From NCBI RefSeq assembly GCF_001682385.1, contig NZ_CP016210.1, positions 2,170,001 to 2,234,000 of the forward strand: DNA of 64,000 nt, given 5' to 3'. The notes below the pieces were generated by a model. The model was not told the DNA's origin. It ran no database searches and was given only the letters and a program-made list of their open reading frames with translations. The translations under genes were made by a program, and so were the position numbers. Source of the stretch: Azoarcus olearius (GTDB lineage: Bacteria > Pseudomonadota > Gammaproteobacteria > Burkholderiales > Rhodocyclaceae). This document shows positions 31,134-40,936 of the stretch, piece by piece. The number at the start of each line of letters is the position of its first letter. Within the stretch, counting starts at the first letter, position 1.

Positions 31134-31550
31134 TCAGGGCGACTCGGTGGAAGCGCCCTCCTCCTTGGCCGACATTGAACACGCGCGGACCTCGGTCACG
31201 CCACCATCGCTGGGCAGGATGTCCCCCAGCGGAACGCAGTGCCCGCCGTCGGGGCACCAGCTGTAGTCGGCGGTAAAGCCGGAGCGGGTCAGCCGCAGCA
31301 CGGCGTGCGTCGTGCCTGGCTGCCACTCCCATACGCCGTCGCGCAGATGGGCGCCCGCCGGGGGCTCCATGCCGGCGCCGTGCCCGCGCACGCGCACGCG
31401 CTCCAGTACCAGGGCGGCGACGGCGCCCTCGCCGCGCACCGCCCAGTCTTCCTCCCAGCGCTGCTTTTCGATGGAGTGCGTCCAGGCGAGCGTGAAGCTG
31501 TGGACCGCGACGACCGCGGTCGCCGCGGCCGTCGCCAGACAGACCGCCAT
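31134..31550 (-). CDS. DUF1850 protein associated with the TAXI TRAP transporter
   Basis: This 138-residue protein has one N-terminal hydrophobic segment (about residues 2-20, alanine- and valine-rich), which may be a signal peptide or membrane anchor. A small beta-rich domain follows, containing FTLAWTHSIEKQRWEEDW. DUF1850 genes regularly sit next to fused TAXI TRAP permeases, so it is probably an accessory part of the transporter, but its role is unknown. The ATG at 31550 overlaps the permease stop by one base. Confidence 0.85.
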   Translation of the reverse strand: MAVCLATAAATAVVAVHSFTLAWTHSIEKQRWEEDWAVRGEGAVAALVLERVRVRGHGAGMEPPAGAHLRDGVWEWQPGTTHAVLRLTRSGFTADYSWCPDGGHCVPLGDILPSDGGVTEVRACSMSAKEEGASTESP

Positions 31551-33586
31551 CAGAGCGTCACCGGTGCCATGCGGCGCGCCCGCCACAGGTGGCCGCCGAT
31601 CACCGCGGCGGCGAGCAGGAAGCCCAGCTCGTCGGTGATCGGCGCCGCGATCACCAGCAGCGCCGCGGCGATGAAGGCGAGCGCCCGTTCGACCACGTTC
31701 ATCGGTGAGCGGAAGTGGCCGATCACCGTGCTGCCCCACAGCAGGACGGCCAGCGCAGCCTTGAATACCACGTAGAGCGTCGCCGCCAGCCCCTTGTCGC
31801 CTTGCAGCATCAACTCCGGCGCGTACACCGCCATGTAGGGCACGACGAAGCCCGCTGCGGCGATCTGCACCGCGCGGATGCCGATCCTGAGGCCGGACGT
31901 CTTGGCGATCGGCGCGGCGGCGAAGGCGGCCAGCGCCACCGGTGGGGTCAGGTCGGCCATGATCCCGAAATAGAACACGAACATGTGCGACACGATCAGC
32001 GGCACGCCCAGCTCCAGTAGCGCAGGGGCGGCGATCGAGCTGGTGATGATGTAGTTCGGGATGGTCGGAATGCCCATGCCGAGCACCAGGCAGGTCAGCA
32101 TCGTCAGCACCAGCGACAGGAACATGCTGTGCCCGCCCAGCTGGATGATGTAACCGGCGAAGGCGGTGGCGCCCCCGGTGAGCGTGAGCGAGCCGATGAT
32201 GACGCCGACCAGCGCGCACGCCACCCCGACCGGCAGTGCATGCAGCGCGCCATCGACCAGCGCGCGCACCGCGAGGGCCAGCGTGGCGCGGCCGTCGCGG
32301 CGGGGCAGCAGCAGGACGACCAGCACCGCGATGGCCGCCATTACGGAAACGATGCCGACCTTGGCGAATGCGGAGCACGCCAGCCCGAGCGCGATCCAGA
32401 ACAGCAGCCGCAGCGAGGTGCCGTTGAGCCATCCCGCCACCGCGCTGCCGAAGATCAGCACCACCGTGAGCGCAAGGCCGACCATGCCGGAGAACATCGG
32501 CGTAAAGCCGGCAAACAGCAGGTACACCAGCGCGATCAAGGGCAGCAGCAGGAACCAGCGCGCTTTCAGCGCAGCCCAGGGGTCGGGGCACTCCGCCTTC
32601 GGCAGGCCGACCAGGCCGCGCTTGCCGGCTTCGAGGTGCACCATCCAGAACACCGTGAAGAAGTACAACAGGGCGGGAATCGCCGCCGCCTTGGCAATCT
32701 CGACGTAGGGCACGTTGATGGTCTCGGCCATGATGAAGGCCACTGCGCCCATCACCGGCGGCATGATCTGGCCGCCCATCGAGCTGGTCGCCTCCACCGC
32801 GCCGGCAAAGGCCGGCTGGTAGCCGAAGCGCTTCATCAGCGGAATCGTGAACTGCCCGGTGGTGACCACGTTGGCGACGCCCGAGCCGTTGATCGTCCCC
32901 ATCAGCCCCGACGACACCACCGCCACCTTCGCCGGGCCGCCCTTGGTGTGGCCCACGGTGCCGAGCGAGAAGTCGGTGAACAGCTGGATCATCCCGGCCT
33001 GCTCCAGGAAGGCGCCGAACAGGATGAACAGGAAGATGTAGCTCGACGACACGTAGGTGGGCGTGCCGTAGATGCCCTCGGTGCCGAAGGCCAGTTGGCC
33101 GATCACCTGATCGAGCCCGTAGCCGCGATGGGCGAACGCGCCCGGCAGGTGTTCGCCGAACAGCGCGTAGGCGAGAAAACCGAGGCAGATCAGCGGCAGC
33201 GCCAGCCCCATGATGCGGCGGGCGGCTTCGAACACCAGCACCAGCGTGACGATGCCGACGGCCATGTCGGCGGTGGTGAGTTCGCCCGCACGCTGCACCA
33301 GGTCGGCTTCGAACAGCCAGTGGTAGCACGCGAGGCCGAGTGCGCCGAAGCCGACCAGCTTGGTCAGCAGATGAGTGGGCTTGCCCTCGCCGCCGCGCAG
33401 CGGATAGAGCAGGAAGGTGAGCAGCAGCAGGAAGCCGACGTGCAGCGCGCGCACCACCGTGCTGGACAGCGGGCTGAAGGCCGAGGTGACGATCTGGAAG
33501 GTGGAGAACGCGATGGCGGCCCAGAAGACGACGCGCAGCATCGTTCGCCCGCCGGCGGCGAGCGGTTCGGAGACGGAGGTAGTCAT
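31550..33586 (-). CDS. TRAP transporter fused permease (4TM + 12TM), TAXI type
   Basis: This 678-residue membrane protein fuses the small DctQ-like and large DctM-like TRAP permease units, as is usual with TAXI receptors. Many hydrophobic segments are visible. The large-domain signature GSGVANVVTTGQFTIPLMKR lies near residue 225, with SSMGGQIMPPVMGAVAFI following. It probably uses a sodium gradient to import an organic acid delivered by the receptor encoded upstream. A 126-bp GC-rich gap separates it from the receptor gene. Confidence 0.93.
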   Translation of the reverse strand: MTTSVSEPLAAGGRTMLRVVFWAAIAFSTFQIVTSAFSPLSSTVVRALHVGFLLLLTFLLYPLRGGEGKPTHLLTKLVGFGALGLACYHWLFEADLVQRAGELTTADMAVGIVTLVLVFEAARRIMGLALPLICLGFLAYALFGEHLPGAFAHRGYGLDQVIGQLAFGTEGIYGTPTYVSSSYIFLFILFGAFLEQAGMIQLFTDFSLGTVGHTKGGPAKVAVVSSGLMGTINGSGVANVVTTGQFTIPLMKRFGYQPAFAGAVEATSSMGGQIMPPVMGAVAFIMAETINVPYVEIAKAAAIPALLYFFTVFWMVHLEAGKRGLVGLPKAECPDPWAALKARWFLLLPLIALVYLLFAGFTPMFSGMVGLALTVVLIFGSAVAGWLNGTSLRLLFWIALGLACSAFAKVGIVSVMAAIAVLVVLLLPRRDGRATLALAVRALVDGALHALPVGVACALVGVIIGSLTLTGGATAFAGYIIQLGGHSMFLSLVLTMLTCLVLGMGIPTIPNYIITSSIAAPALLELGVPLIVSHMFVFYFGIMADLTPPVALAAFAAAPIAKTSGLRIGIRAVQIAAAGFVVPYMAVYAPELMLQGDKGLAATLYVVFKAALAVLLWGSTVIGHFRSPMNVVERALAFIAAALLVIAAPITDELGFLLAAAVIGGHLWRARRMAPVTL

Positions 33587-33712
33587 GGAGACTCCGCGGA
33601 ATACCGCTGCAAGTGAGCGGCTGGAATGGGGGGCGCCGGCGCGGCAAGACCGCGGCGGGCGCTCACGAAGGACCGAAGCGGGAGCGGCAGGGCCGCCCCC
33701 GGCGCGTTGCGC

Positions 33713-34663
33713 TTACTTGATCAGGCCGCGTTCGCGGTAATACTTCTCCGCCCCCGGATGCAGCGGGATCGGCAGCCCGTCCACGGCGGATTCGAGCTTG
33801 ATCTGGCGTGCCGCGGCGTGCGAGTTGCCCAGCCGCGGCAGGTTCTCGAAGATGCCCTTGGTCATCTGATACACGACCTCGGCCGGCACCTTGTCGTGGG
33901 TGACCAGCAGGTTGTTGATCGCCACCGTCGGCACTTCGGTGGTCTGGCCGTCGTAGGTGTTGGGCGGAATGGGGGCGGAGCGGTAGGCGGAGTCGCCCAC
34001 CTTGGCGACCACGTCGGCCGGCACCGGCACGAAGTTCACCTTCACCGCCGTGGAGAGGTCGCGCAGCGCGGCCACGCCGAGACCGGCCGACTGCAGCGTG
34101 ACGTCGATCTGGCGGTTCTTCATCAGCTCCACCGATTCACCGAACGGCAGGTATTCCACCTTGGCGAAGTCCGAGTAGGACAACCCGGCGGCCTTCAGGA
34201 TGGCGCGAGCATTGATCTCGGTGCCCGAGCGCGGCGCGCCGACGGAGATGCGCTTGCCCTTCAGGTCGGCCAGCGACTTGATGTTGGCGTCCGCGAGCGC
34301 AACGATCTGGATGTAGTTGGGATACACCGCAGCCACCGCGCGCAGCTTGTCGAGCGGTTTGGAGAAGCCCGCGTCGGCGTCACCTTTCCATGCGTCGGAT
34401 ACGGAGTCGGCCAGCGAGAAGCCGATCTCGCCACGGCCGCCTTGCAGCAGGTTGAGGTTTTCGGCCGAGGCCTTGGTCGCCTGGACCTGCACCTTCGAAT
34501 CCGGGATCACCTCGCCATAGATTTGCGACAGCGTGACGCCGAGCGGGTAATACACCCCGCTAGTGCCGCCGGTGAGAACGTTGACGAAGGTGGCGGCCGA
34601 AACGGCGGCCGTGCTGACGGCAAAAAGCGCGCCGACCGCGCACTTGCGGACGAAGGAAGGCAT
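33713..34663 (-). CDS. TAXI-family TRAP solute receptor
   Basis: This 316-residue periplasmic binding protein has a signal peptide ending near residue 23 (VSTAAVSA). The TAXI family signature follows (NVLTGGTSGVYYPLG), then ATKASAENLNLLQGGRGEIGFSLAD and GKRISVGAPRSGTEINAR. Known TAXI receptors bind acidic ligands such as glutamate or 2-oxoglutarate; the ligand here is unknown. I chose the ATG at 34663, with AGGAG 8 bases upstream, which gives a proper signal peptide. It is first in the transporter operon and is preceded by a sigma-54 promoter. Confidence 0.93.
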   Translation of the reverse strand: MPSFVRKCAVGALFAVSTAAVSAATFVNVLTGGTSGVYYPLGVTLSQIYGEVIPDSKVQVQATKASAENLNLLQGGRGEIGFSLADSVSDAWKGDADAGFSKPLDKLRAVAAVYPNYIQIVALADANIKSLADLKGKRISVGAPRSGTEINARAILKAAGLSYSDFAKVEYLPFGESVELMKNRQIDVTLQSAGLGVAALRDLSTAVKVNFVPVPADVVAKVGDSAYRSAPIPPNTYDGQTTEVPTVAINNLLVTHDKVPAEVVYQMTKGIFENLPRLGNSHAAARQIKLESAVDGLPIPLHPGAEKYYRERGLIK

Positions 34664-34713
34664 GACGTGTCTCCTGATTATTGGATGTATGTGCCCGGTG
34701 GGCTTCCTCGTTG

Positions 34714-34729
34714 TGCAAGGGTCGTGCCC
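34714..34729 (-). promoter_or_regulatory. sigma-54 (-24/-12) promoter of the TAXI TRAP operon
   Basis: The minus strand reads GGGCACGACCCTTGCA. It matches the -24/-12 consensus (TGGCACG N4 TTGCA) at all but the first base, with the GG and GC exactly 10 bases apart. It lies about 50 bp upstream of the receptor ATG. A sigma-54 activator (DctD) is encoded in the same cluster. Confidence 0.8.
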
Positions 34730-34809
34730 GCGGTACGCAAATGGCCAGGCGCTTATAAGTAGCGGAAAAAACGTGGATATTTTCGCGCGGCCCGATGCCT
34801 GGGTAACGG

Positions 34810-34827
34810 GTTCCGGAATTCCGGAAC
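34810..34827. promoter_or_regulatory. 18-bp palindrome, probable enhancer site for DctD
   Basis: GTTCCGGAATTCCGGAAC is a perfect palindrome about 80-100 bp upstream of the sigma-54 promoter, the usual position for an NtrC-family activator. A further half-site TTCCGG lies at 34843-34848. The assignment to DctD is inference from position. Confidence 0.55.
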
Positions 34828-34976
34828 GGCGCCGGCGCGGCATTCCGGGCTTTCGCACTGCGTTGCCCTGCCCCCTGCTCCGGTGTGGGTGCGGAACCAT
34901 ATCCGCCGTCCGCGCAATCTGATAAAACGGCGGTCCCGCGGCGAAGGCGAGGCTGCGGCGGAGCGAGGAGGTGGCG

Positions 34977-36086
34977 ATGGAGACAGTCGATTGCGTGGTC
35001 GTCGGGGCGGGCGTGGTGGGGCTGGCCTGTGCCCGGGCGATTGCGGCGAGCGGCCGCGAGGTGTTGATCCTGGAGCGCGAACGCGCGTTCGGCACCGGCA
35101 TCAGCTCGCGCAACAGCGAGGTCATCCATGCCGGGCTGTACTACCCGCCGGGTTCGCTCAAGGCGCGTCTCAGCGTTGCCGGCGGCCGCATGCTCTACGC
35201 CTATTGCGAGTCGCGCGGCGTCGCCCACCGGCGCTGCGGCAAGCTGGTGGTCGCGGCGCAGCGCGAGGCGCTGCCGGCGCTTGCGCGCATCCGGGCGCGC
35301 GCGCTCGCCAACGGCGTGGAGGAATTGCTGTGGCTGGAGCCCGGGGCGGTGAAGGAGATCGAACCCGCGCTCGACAGCTGCGGGGCGCTGTTCTCGCCCG
35401 CCACCGGCATCGTGGACAGCCATGGGCTGATGCTTGCGCTGCTCGGCGACGCGGAGCGCCATGGCGCGACGCTGGTGCTGGACACGCCGGTGCTCGGCGG
35501 CCGGGCCGAGGCTGGCGGCATCGTGCTGCAGACGGGCGGCGAGGCACCGATGACCTTGCAGGCGCGCTGCGTCGTGAACGCGGCGGGACTCGACGCGGTC
35601 CGCCTTGCCGGCCAACTGCCGGCGTCGTCACGCGGTCTGCCGCAGGCGCATTTTGCCCGCGGCGTGTATTTCAGCTACGCGGGCCGGGTGCCGTTCTCGC
35701 ACCTGATCTATCCGGTGCCCGAGCCCGGCGGCCTGGGCATCCATCTCACGCTCGACATGGGCGGCCAGCCCCGCTTCGGCCCGGACGTGGAGTGGATCGA
35801 CACGCCCGATTACACGGTGGACCCGGCGCGGGCGGAGCGTTTCGCCGCGGCGATCCGCAAATGGTGGCCGGGCCTGGAGCCGGAACGGCTGCAGCCCGCG
35901 TATGCCGGCGTGCGACCCAAGATCGTCGGCCCCGGCGAGGCGGACGCCGATTTCCAGATCGATGGCCCCGCCGAGCATCGCGTGCCTGGGCTCATCAACC
36001 TGCTGGGCATCGAATCGCCGGGGCTTACCGCGGCGCTCGCAATCGGCGAGGAAGTGGCGCGGCGGATTGCCGCGCCGCAGGGCTGA
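34977..36086 (+). CDS. FAD-dependent oxidoreductase, L-2-hydroxyglutarate oxidase-like
   Basis: This 369-residue flavoprotein of the DAO superfamily begins with the FAD-binding motif VVVGAGVVGLACARA. It has the family stretch GISSRNSEVIHAGLYYPPGSLKA, which is well known from L-2-hydroxyglutarate dehydrogenases (LhgO/L2HGDH). These enzymes oxidise L-2-hydroxyglutarate to 2-oxoglutarate and pass electrons to the respiratory chain. The ATG at 34977 is set by AGGAGG five bases upstream; an in-frame GTG at 34971 overlaps that site. No CsiD (glutarate hydroxylase) gene is near, so the substrate is inferred from the family only. Confidence 0.8.
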   Translation: METVDCVVVGAGVVGLACARAIAASGREVLILERERAFGTGISSRNSEVIHAGLYYPPGSLKARLSVAGGRMLYAYCESRGVAHRRCGKLVVAAQREALPALARIRARALANGVEELLWLEPGAVKEIEPALDSCGALFSPATGIVDSHGLMLALLGDAERHGATLVLDTPVLGGRAEAGGIVLQTGGEAPMTLQARCVVNAAGLDAVRLAGQLPASSRGLPQAHFARGVYFSYAGRVPFSHLIYPVPEPGGLGIHLTLDMGGQPRFGPDVEWIDTPDYTVDPARAERFAAAIRKWWPGLEPERLQPAYAGVRPKIVGPGEADADFQIDGPAEHRVPGLINLLGIESPGLTAALAIGEEVARRIAAPQG

Positions 36087-36098
36087 GGGGCGCGCCCC

Positions 36099-37556
36099 TC
36101 AGCGGATGCCGCCGAGGCAAAGGTATTTGATCTCGACGTAGTCCTCGATGCCGTACTTCGACCCCTCGCGCCCGATGCCGGACTCCTTGACCCCGCCGAA
36201 CGGCGCGACCTCGGTCGAGATGATGCCCTCGTTGATGCCGACGATGCCGTAGTCCAGCCGTTCGGCCACGCGCCAGACGCGCGCGATGTTGCCGGCGTAG
36301 AAGTAGGCGGCGAGACCGTATTCCGTGTCGTTGGCCAGTTGTACCGCCTCGTCCTCGGTGGAAAAGCGGAACAGCGGCGCGACCGGCCCGAAGATCTCCT
36401 CGCGCGCGAGCCGCATCGCCGGGGTCACGCCGGTCAGCACCGTGGGCTGGAAGAATCCGTGGCCGAGCGCGTGGCGTTCGCCGCCGATCACCACCTGCGC
36501 GCCCTTTGCGGTGGCGTCGGCGAGCAGTTCTTCCACCTTGGCCACGGCCTTGTCGTTGATCAGCGGTCCCTGCTGCACGTCGGCTTCGACGCCGGGGCCG
36601 ACTTTCATCTTCGCCACCGCCTCGGCCAGCCTGGCCGCGAAGGCCTCGTAGATACCGTCCTGCACCAGCAGGCGGTTGGCGCACACGCAGGTTTGCCCGG
36701 CGTTGCGGTACTTGGAGGCGATCGCGCCCGCGACTGCTGCGTCGAGGTCGGCGTCGTCGAACACGATGAAAGGCGCGTTGCCGCCGAGTTCCAGCGAAAC
36801 CTTCTTCACCGTGCCGGCGCATTGCGCCATCAACAGCTTGCCGACCGCGGTCGAGCCGGTGAAGGAGAGCTTCCTCACGATCGGGTTGGTGGCGAGTTCG
36901 GTGCCGACCTCCGGCGCGCGGGAAGTGGTCACCACGTTGAGCACGCCGGCGGGCAGCCCGGCGCGGCGGCCGAGTTCCGCGATCGCGAGCGCACACAGCG
37001 GCGTGTCCTCCGCGGGTTTGACGACCACGGTGCACCCCGCCGCGAGTGCCGGCCCGCATTTGCGCGTGATCATCGCGATCGGGAAATTCCACGGGGTGAT
37101 CGCGGCCACCACGCCGATCGGCTGCTTGATCACGATGATGCGCTTGTCGGGGCCGTGGCCGGGGATGACGTCGCCGTAGATGCGCTTGGCTTCTTCGGCG
37201 AACCACTCGATGAAGGAGGCGCCGTAGGCCACTTCGCCGCGCGCTTCGGCCAGCGGCTTGCCCTGCTCCGCGGTCATCAGCTGGGCCAGGTCTTCCTGAT
37301 GAGCGAGGATCAGGTCGAACCACTTGCGCAGGATGAGTGCGCGGTCCTTGGCAGTGCGCGCGCGCCAGGCGGGCAGCGCGGCGTCGGCGGCGGCGATGGC
37401 GCGTCGCGTTTCTGCCGCACCCATGTCCGGCACCGTGGCCACCAGGCTGCCATCGGCAGGGTTGCGCACATCGAAGCGGGCGCCGTCGTCGGCCGCGATC
37501 CACTCGCCGTCGATGAAGGCGGCGTCGAGCAGCAGGGATTGATCCTTGAGTTGCAT
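36099..37556 (-). CDS. gabD: NAD(P)-dependent aldehyde dehydrogenase, succinate-semialdehyde type
   Basis: This 485-residue protein closely resembles GabD, which oxidises succinate semialdehyde (and glutarate semialdehyde in some strains) to the acid. It shows the cofactor motif FTGSTAVGKLL, the catalytic glutamate in LELGGNAP, and the catalytic cysteine in NAGQTCVCANR. It ends with EVAPFGGVKESGIGREGSKYGIEDYVEIKY. The ATG at 37556 has GGAGG 8 bases upstream. It is convergent with the L-2-hydroxyglutarate oxidase-like gene, 12 bp apart. Confidence 0.88.
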   Translation of the reverse strand: MQLKDQSLLLDAAFIDGEWIAADDGARFDVRNPADGSLVATVPDMGAAETRRAIAAADAALPAWRARTAKDRALILRKWFDLILAHQEDLAQLMTAEQGKPLAEARGEVAYGASFIEWFAEEAKRIYGDVIPGHGPDKRIIVIKQPIGVVAAITPWNFPIAMITRKCGPALAAGCTVVVKPAEDTPLCALAIAELGRRAGLPAGVLNVVTTSRAPEVGTELATNPIVRKLSFTGSTAVGKLLMAQCAGTVKKVSLELGGNAPFIVFDDADLDAAVAGAIASKYRNAGQTCVCANRLLVQDGIYEAFAARLAEAVAKMKVGPGVEADVQQGPLINDKAVAKVEELLADATAKGAQVVIGGERHALGHGFFQPTVLTGVTPAMRLAREEIFGPVAPLFRFSTEDEAVQLANDTEYGLAAYFYAGNIARVWRVAERLDYGIVGINEGIISTEVAPFGGVKESGIGREGSKYGIEDYVEIKYLCLGGIR

Positions 37557-37674
37557 GGGAGGGTCCTCCAAACCGGGTGACTGCAGCGGGCCTGCGTCAA
37601 TCGGCCAGCATTATCCCCGGACTGTCGCCACAGCCCAATCCGATGCAAGGGAGAGTCCCGGACGGAAGGCCCGG

Positions 37675-37706
37675 AAAAGACGCCGCCCCGGCAAACCGGG
37701 ACGGCG
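37675..37706 (-). terminator. intrinsic terminator after etfA
   Basis: The minus-strand RNA forms an 11-bp stem (37706-37696 with 37691-37681, one G-U pair) around a UUUG loop. It is followed by GUCUUUU. It lies about 65 bp after the etfA stop and should end the etf / CoA-transferase transcript. Confidence 0.75.
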
Positions 37707-37768
37707 AAGAAACCGACAGGTGCGGAGAGAGGGAGTAGAAGCTGCACCCGTCGGGAGCGGAAAAACGT

Positions 37769-38695
37769 TCAGGCCGCGGTCAGCGCCGGCACCACCTCGA
37801 ACAGGTCACCCACCAGACCGTAGTCGGCCACCTGGAAGATCGGCGCTTCGGGGTCCTTGTTGATCGCCACGATCACCTTGGAGTCCTTCATGCCGGCCAG
37901 GTGCTGGATGGCACCCGAGATGCCGACCGCGATGTAGAGCTGCGGCGCGACGATCTTGCCGGTCTGGCCGACCTGGTAGTCGTTGGGCACGTAGCCCGCA
38001 TCGACCGCCGCGCGGCTCGCGCCGAGCGCGGCGCCCAGCTTGTCGGCGAGCGGTTCGAGCAGCGTGGTGTAGTTCTCGCCGCTGCCCAGGCCGCGACCGC
38101 CGGAGACGATGATCTTGGCGGCACCGAGTTCGGGGCGCGCGCTCTTGGTGATCTCGCGGCCGACGAGGTTGGACTGGCCGGCATCCGCGCCGGTGGCGAC
38201 TGCTTCGATCGCGGCACTACCGCCCTCGCCTGCTGCTTCGAAGGCGGTGGTGCGCACGGTGATGACCTTGACCGCGTCGGCGCTCTTGACCGTCGCCAGC
38301 GCGTTGCCGGCGTAGATCGGGCGCACGAAGGTGTCGGCCGCTTCCACACCGACGATGTCGCTGATCTGCGCGACGTCGAGCAGCGCGGCCACGCGCGGCA
38401 GCGTGTTCTTGCCGGCGGAAGTCGACGGCGCGAGCACGTGGCTGTAGGCCGGCGCGAGCGTCTGCAGCAGCACGCTCACGTTCTCGGCGAGCTGGGCGTC
38501 CAGATGCGGGGCGTCGGCCACCAGCACCTTGGCGACGCCCGCCACCTTGGCAGCGGCTTCGGCCGCGCCGGCGCAGTTGCTGCCCGCGACGAGAACATGG
38601 ATGTCACCGCCGATCTTGGCGGCGGCCGTCACCGTGTTGAGCGTGGCGGCCTTGAGGGTGTGGTTGTCGTGTTCGGCAAGGACAAGAATGGCCAT
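37769..38695 (-). CDS. etfA: electron transfer flavoprotein alpha subunit
   Basis: EtfA carries the FAD of the ETF dimer, which takes electrons from acyl-CoA dehydrogenases such as glutaryl-CoA dehydrogenase and passes them to the quinone pool. The 308-residue protein has the C-terminal FAD-binding domain with [15 protein letters not shown] and the signature [27 protein letters not shown]. Its ATG overlaps the etfB stop by one base. Two acyl-CoA dehydrogenase types in the window could use it. Confidence 0.96.
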   Translation of the reverse strand: MAILVLAEHDNHTLKAATLNTVTAAAKIGGDIHVLVAGSNCAGAAEAAAKVAGVAKVLVADAPHLDAQLAENVSVLLQTLAPAYSHVLAPSTSAGKNTLPRVAALLDVAQISDIVGVEAADTFVRPIYAGNALATVKSADAVKVITVRTTAFEAAGEGGSAAIEAVATGADAGQSNLVGREITKSARPELGAAKIIVSGGRGLGSGENYTTLLEPLADKLGAALGASRAAVDAGYVPNDYQVGQTGKIVAPQLYIAVGISGAIQHLAGMKDSKVIVAINKDPEAPIFQVADYGLVGDLFEVVPALTAA

Positions 38696-39444
38696 CAGAG
38701 CACCTTCGCTTCGTTCTTCAGTTTGTCGACCAGCTGGGCCACATCGGCGACCCGCACCCCGGCGCTGCGCTTGGGCGGCTCGGTCACTTTCAGCGTGGCG
38801 AGACGCGGCGCGACATCGACGCCCAGATCGGCCGGCTTCACCGTGTCGAGCGGCTTCTTCTTCGCCTTCATGATGTTGGGCAGCGTCGCGTAGCGCGGCT
38901 CGTTCAGGCGCAGGTCGGTGGTCACCACCGCCGGCAGGCTGATCGCCACGGTCTCCAAACCGCCGTCGATTTCGCGCGTCACCGTCGCTTTGCCATCCGC
39001 CAGCGTGAGCTTGGAGGCGAAGGTCGCCTGCGGCCAGCCCTTGAGCGCCGCCAGCATCTGGCCGGTCTGGTTCGAGTCGTCGTCGATCGCCTGCTTGCCG
39101 AGGATCACCAGCGTCGGCTCTTCCTTGTCGGCGAGCGCCTTCAGCAGCTTCGCCACGGCCAGCGGCTGCAGCTCCACATCGGTTTCCACCAGAATGCCGC
39201 GGTCCGCGCCGATCGCCATCGCCGCACGCAGCGTTTCCTGGCAGGCCGCCACGCCGCAGCTCACCGCGACCACCTCGGTCGCCACGCCCGCTTCCTTCAG
39301 ACGCACCGCTTCTTCAACCGCGATCTCGTCGAACGGGTTCATGCTCATCTTCACATTGGCCAGATCGACACCGCTGCCGTCCGCCTTCACGCGGACTTTC
39401 ACGTTGTAATCGACCACGCGTTTTACGGGTACGAGGATCTTCAA
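38695..39444 (-). CDS. etfB: electron transfer flavoprotein beta subunit
   Basis: EtfB is the AMP-binding partner of EtfA. The 249-residue protein begins [19 protein letters not shown] and has the adenosine-binding stretch and recognition loop region ([11 protein letters not shown]). The start is an unusual TTG at 39444, supported by AGGAG nine bases upstream and by conservation of the N-terminus. It lies 26 bp after the CoA-transferase gene. Confidence 0.95.
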   Translation of the reverse strand: MKILVPVKRVVDYNVKVRVKADGSGVDLANVKMSMNPFDEIAVEEAVRLKEAGVATEVVAVSCGVAACQETLRAAMAIGADRGILVETDVELQPLAVAKLLKALADKEEPTLVILGKQAIDDDSNQTGQMLAALKGWPQATFASKLTLADGKATVTREIDGGLETVAISLPAVVTTDLRLNEPRYATLPNIMKAKKKPLDTVKPADLGVDVAPRLATLKVTEPPKRSAGVRVADVAQLVDKLKNEAKVL

Positions 39445-39470
39445 GCGCGCTTTCTCCTGGGGTTGTCGTT

Positions 39471-40694
39471 TCAGATCACGCCCGCGGCGCGCAATTTTTC
39501 GATCTGCGTTGCGCTGAGGCCGAGCGTGGTGCTGAGGATCTGCTCGGTATGTTGGCCGAGCAGCGGGGGCGGGTTGCGGTACTCGACCGGTGTGGCCGAA
39601 AGCCGTAGCGGGTTGGCGACCAGCGGCACTTCGCCGGCGAGCGGATGCGGCATCGTGACCTTGAGGCCGCGGGCCTGCACCTGCGGGTCGGCGAAGACGT
39701 CGGCCAGCGTGTTGATCGGGCCGCAGGGCACGGCCAGCGCTTCGAGTGCGGCGACCCAGTCGGCGGTGCTGCGCTCGATGGTCAGGCGCTTGAGCGCGGG
39801 AATCAGCGTGTTGCGGTTTTCCACCCGCGCCTTGTTGGTGGCGTAGCGCGGGTCGGCGGCGAGTTCCGGGGCGCCGGCTTCGGTGCAGAAGCGGGCGAAC
39901 TGACCGTCGTTGCCGATGGCGAGGATCATGTAGCCGTCGGCCGTCGGGAAGTCCTGGTAGGGCACGATGTTGGGGTGGGCGTTGCCCAGCCGCTTAGGAT
40001 TCTGCCCGGTGGTGAGGTAGTTCATCGCCTGGTTGGCGAGGCAGGCGATCTGTACGTCGAGCAGCGCGAGGTCGATGAACTGCCCTTCCCCGCTTTTCTC
40101 CCGCCAGGCGAGCGCGGCGAGCACGGCGTTGGTGGCGTAGAGGCCGGTGAGGATGTCGGTGAGCGCGACGCCGACCTTCATCGGCCCGCCACCCTCTTCG
40201 TCGTCCGGGCGGCCGGTGAGGCTCATCAGCCCGCCGAGGCCCTGGATCAGGAAGTCGTAGCCGGCGCGCGGTGCGTAGGGGCCGTCCTGGCCGAAGCCGG
40301 TGATGGAGCAGTAGATGAGGCGCGGGTTGATCGCCTTCAGCGCGGCATAGTCGAGGCCGTACTGGGCGAGCCCGCCGAGCTTGAAGTTTTCCAGCACCAC
40401 GTCGGATTCGGCAGCGAGCTGTTTCACCAGCGCCTGGCCTTCCGGCCGGGTGATGTCGATGGTGATGGAGCGCTTGTTGCGGTTGGCGCAGAGGTAGTAG
40501 GCGGCGACCGGTGTGTTTTCGCCCTGTTCGTCTTTCAGGAAGGGAGGACCCCAGCCGCGGGTGTCGTCGCCGGCGCCGGGGCGTTCCACCTTGATGACGT
40601 CGGCGCCGAGATCGGCGAGCAACTGGCCGGCCCAAGGGCCCGCGAGGATGCGGGAGAGGTCTAGCACGCGGATGTGGGAGAGTGCGCCGGGCAT
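39471..40694 (-). CDS. class III CoA-transferase (CaiB/BaiF), probably glutarate-activating
   Basis: This 407-residue family III CoA-transferase begins with the typical [20 protein letters not shown]. It has [19 protein letters not shown] and the [16 protein letters not shown] stretch. Members move CoA between two carboxylic acids. Lying between glutaryl-CoA dehydrogenase and EtfAB, it may well be a succinyl-CoA:glutarate CoA-transferase, making the substrate of that dehydrogenase. The assignment rests on context, because substrate specificity in this family cannot be read from motifs. No good ribosome-binding site is seen. Confidence 0.82.
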   Translation of the reverse strand: MPGALSHIRVLDLSRILAGPWAGQLLADLGADVIKVERPGAGDDTRGWGPPFLKDEQGENTPVAAYYLCANRNKRSITIDITRPEGQALVKQLAAESDVVLENFKLGGLAQYGLDYAALKAINPRLIYCSITGFGQDGPYAPRAGYDFLIQGLGGLMSLTGRPDDEEGGGPMKVGVALTDILTGLYATNAVLAALAWREKSGEGQFIDLALLDVQIACLANQAMNYLTTGQNPKRLGNAHPNIVPYQDFPTADGYMILAIGNDGQFARFCTEAGAPELAADPRYATNKARVENRNTLIPALKRLTIERSTADWVAALEALAVPCGPINTLADVFADPQVQARGLKVTMPHPLAGEVPLVANPLRLSATPVEYRNPPPLLGQHTEQILSTTLGLSATQIEKLRAAGVI

Positions 40695-40777
40695 GGTGGG
40701 GGGCTCTTGCTGTCCTGTGGTGACGTGGGTGATGCGCTGCGTCTGTTAAAAGCCTTCGGATCGACTGGCGCCTCGCG

Positions 40778-40859
40778 CGGGGTATTTGTTCCGCCGGGCT
40801 GCGGAACTCACTCGCTGCGCTCGTTCAGACAGTCCTCGCCCGGCTCCACAAACACCCCG
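40778..40859. repeat. repeat family B, copy 1
   Basis: An 82-bp element bounded by inverted ends CGGGGTATTTGT and ACAAACACCCCG (one mismatch). Its inner core GCTGCGGAACTC-CTCGCTGCGCTCG-GACAGTCCTCGCC is nearly identical to that at 49385-49465. It is intergenic and likely able to fold into a large hairpin. Confidence 0.75.
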
Positions 40860-40936
40860 CCCGACCGCTGGCGGTGGGGCAATGTGCGCTTTGGTAAACC
40901 GGCGCTAAATTGAGATGCGTGACGGGGAGCCGCCAT

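Larger units (their letters stand above)
34664..34976. other. intergenic region between the TAXI operon and the oxidoreductase gene
   Basis: This 313-bp divergent spacer holds the sigma-54 promoter and palindrome described separately. At its right end it has a strong ribosome-binding site (AGGAGG, 34966-34971) for the plus-strand gene. I see no convincing sigma-70 promoter for that gene and no small ORF. Confidence 0.6.
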
